Of a stretch of 5,778 bases of DNA, positions 5,137 to 5,778 are shown in pieces. A program made the translations under genes and the position numbers. The stretch is from an uncultured Phycisphaerales bacterium (GTDB taxonomy: Bacteria > Planctomycetota > Phycisphaerae > Phycisphaerales > SM1A02), in the NCBI GenBank assembly GCA_946886375.1, contig CAMPIL010000240.1:1-5778 (forward strand). The letters run 5' to 3'. The notes under the pieces are model-generated. The model had not been told where the DNA came from. It did no database searches and saw nothing but the letters and a program-made list of their open reading frames with translations. Numbering within the stretch: position 1 is the first letter of the stretch; each line of letters begins with the position of its first letter.

Positions 5137-5170
5137 CGAAGCCCGGGGATTGCAATCCCCGGGCTTCGCG
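5137..5170 (+). repeat. REP-like palindromic repeat, copy 2 with perfect 32-base palindrome
   Basis: Positions 5137-5168 form an uninterrupted perfect palindrome with its centre between 5152 and 5153. The left half is CGAAGCCCGGGGATTG and the right half its exact reverse complement. Continuing to 5170 and a few bases beyond, the similarity to copy 1 includes TCGCGT. It lies 24 bases after the stop of the transposase-like gene and before the groL terminator. There is no T tract next to it, so it is not a classical terminator, though it can form a strong hairpin or cruciform. Its association with a RAYT-like gene suggests a REP-type element. Confidence 0.85.
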
Positions 5171-5198
5171 TCACCGCGCGCAGCAATGTCTTGACGCC

Positions 5199-5228
5199 AA
5201 AAAAGCCCACGGCGTGAACGCCGTGGGC
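5199..5228 (-). terminator. Rho-independent terminator of groL
   Basis: GCCCACGGCG (5205-5214) and CGCCGTGGGC (5219-5228) form a perfect 10-base stem with a four-base TGAA loop. On the minus strand it is followed by six T residues (complement of 5199-5204). It lies about 42 bases after the groL stop codon and in the right orientation. Its outer sequence (GCCCA stem base plus T6) matches that of the terminator at 3636-3674, so this appears to be the host's standard terminator form. Confidence 0.93.
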
Positions 5229-5270
5229 CTTGGACAACTCTGATACGAATCCGAATCGTTCAGCGTTGAA

Positions 5271-5778
5271 TCAATAATCCATATCATCCATGCCCGCGCC
5301 AGCGCCGGCCGGAGCCTTGGATTTCTTGTCCTTGATCTCGGTAATCGCGCAGTCCGTCGTCAGCAGCAAGCCCGCGATGCTGGCTGCGTTCTGCAAAGCG
5401 ACGCGCTCGACCTTTGTCGGCACGATGACGCCGGCCTTCACCAGGTCCTCGTACTCGCCGGTCACGCCGTTGAAGCCGATGTTGGGGTTGGTGCTTTCTT
5501 CAACCTTCTGCGCGACGATGGAGCCGTCCAAGCCGCAGTTCTCCGCGATCTGCTTGATGGGCGCGCTCAACGCGCGGTTGACGATCTGCACGCCGATGGA
5601 TTCATCGCCTCTGACCTTCCCCTCGAGTTTGGTCAGAGCCTTGCGCGAGCGCAGCACCGCGACGCCTCCGCCGGGCAGAATGCCTTCTTCGACGGCAGCG
5701 CGGCAGGCGTGCAGCGCATCTTCCACGCGCGCCTTCTTCTCCTTCATTTCAACCTCGGTCGCGGCGCCGACGTGAATC
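5271..5778 (-). CDS. groL: GroEL chaperonin (Hsp60), C-terminal third, 5' end outside window
   Basis: GroEL forms the double-ring ATP-driven folding chamber that works with GroES in the cytoplasm. About 169 residues are visible, continuous to the window edge (the frame reads [20 protein letters not shown] from 5777). They cover the return into the intermediate domain and the C-terminal equatorial domain. Family landmarks are [11 protein letters not shown] with the catalytic-type aspartate, [55 protein letters not shown] and [11 protein letters not shown]. The tail is [14 protein letters not shown], not the Gly-Gly-Met repeat seen in Escherichia coli GroEL, but a similar flexible end. An otherwise usual IKVGA reads IHVGA. 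The stop is TGA at 5271-5273, followed by its own terminator. No groES or CIRCE element can be assessed because the 5' side is cut off. Confidence 0.98.
   Translation of the reverse strand, partial: IHVGAATEVEMKEKKARVEDALHACRAAVEEGILPGGGVAVLRSRKALTKLEGKVRGDESIGVQIVNRALSAPIKQIAENCGLDGSIVAQKVEESTNPNIGFNGVTGEYEDLVKAGVIVPTKVERVALQNAASIAGLLLTTDCAITEIKDKKSKAPAGAGAGMDDMDY

Noticed and set aside
4475..5170. CRISPR array or classical insertion sequence
   Set aside because: There are only two repeat copies, separated by a gene rather than short unique spacers. They are direct-orientation palindromes rather than terminal inverted repeats of a DDE element, and no target-site duplication was seen.

Overview
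This is a GC-rich bacterial chromosomal window with ordinary housekeeping genes interspersed with small lineage-type genes and fairly long non-coding gaps. The ends of a GroEL-type chaperonin and a full-length RuvB make it clearly bacterial. The small HUH-transposase relative, the loose gene packing and the ruvB gene standing apart from ruvA/ruvC would suit a member of the Planctomycetota or a neighbouring phylum. That placement is an inference from style, not from a diagnostic marker.

Layout from left to right: the 3' end of an unrecognised gene (+, to 348) is followed by a terminator-like hairpin (433-471) and about 640 bases without a convincing gene. Next comes ruvB on the minus strand (986-2047), whose 3' side carries a strong hairpin (933-970). 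Divergent from ruvB is a four-helix membrane protein of unknown function (2158-2781). Then follow two tandem paralogous small acidic proteins (2937-3242 and 3281-3616), probably co-transcribed. They face a minus-strand small lipoprotein gene (3709-4200), and a hairpin terminator lies between the convergent pair. After a 320-base non-coding gap comes a plus-strand HUH/Y1 transposase-like gene (4522-5112), closely bracketed by two copies of a palindromic repeat (4475-4508 and 5137-5170). The window ends in the 3' third of groL on the minus strand (5271 to the edge), with its own Rho-independent terminator (5199-5228).

The most interesting unit is 4475-5170: a single RAYT-like gene between two near-identical copies (31 of 34 positions by eye) of a REP-like palindrome, one of which is a perfect 32-base palindrome. 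This is the architecture expected of a REP/RAYT system, in which a domesticated single-copy IS200/IS605-type nuclease is associated with dispersed palindromes. The second point of interest is the tandem paralog pair at 2937-3616, of a small conserved family with no established function. No CRISPR array, tRNA or rRNA was seen.
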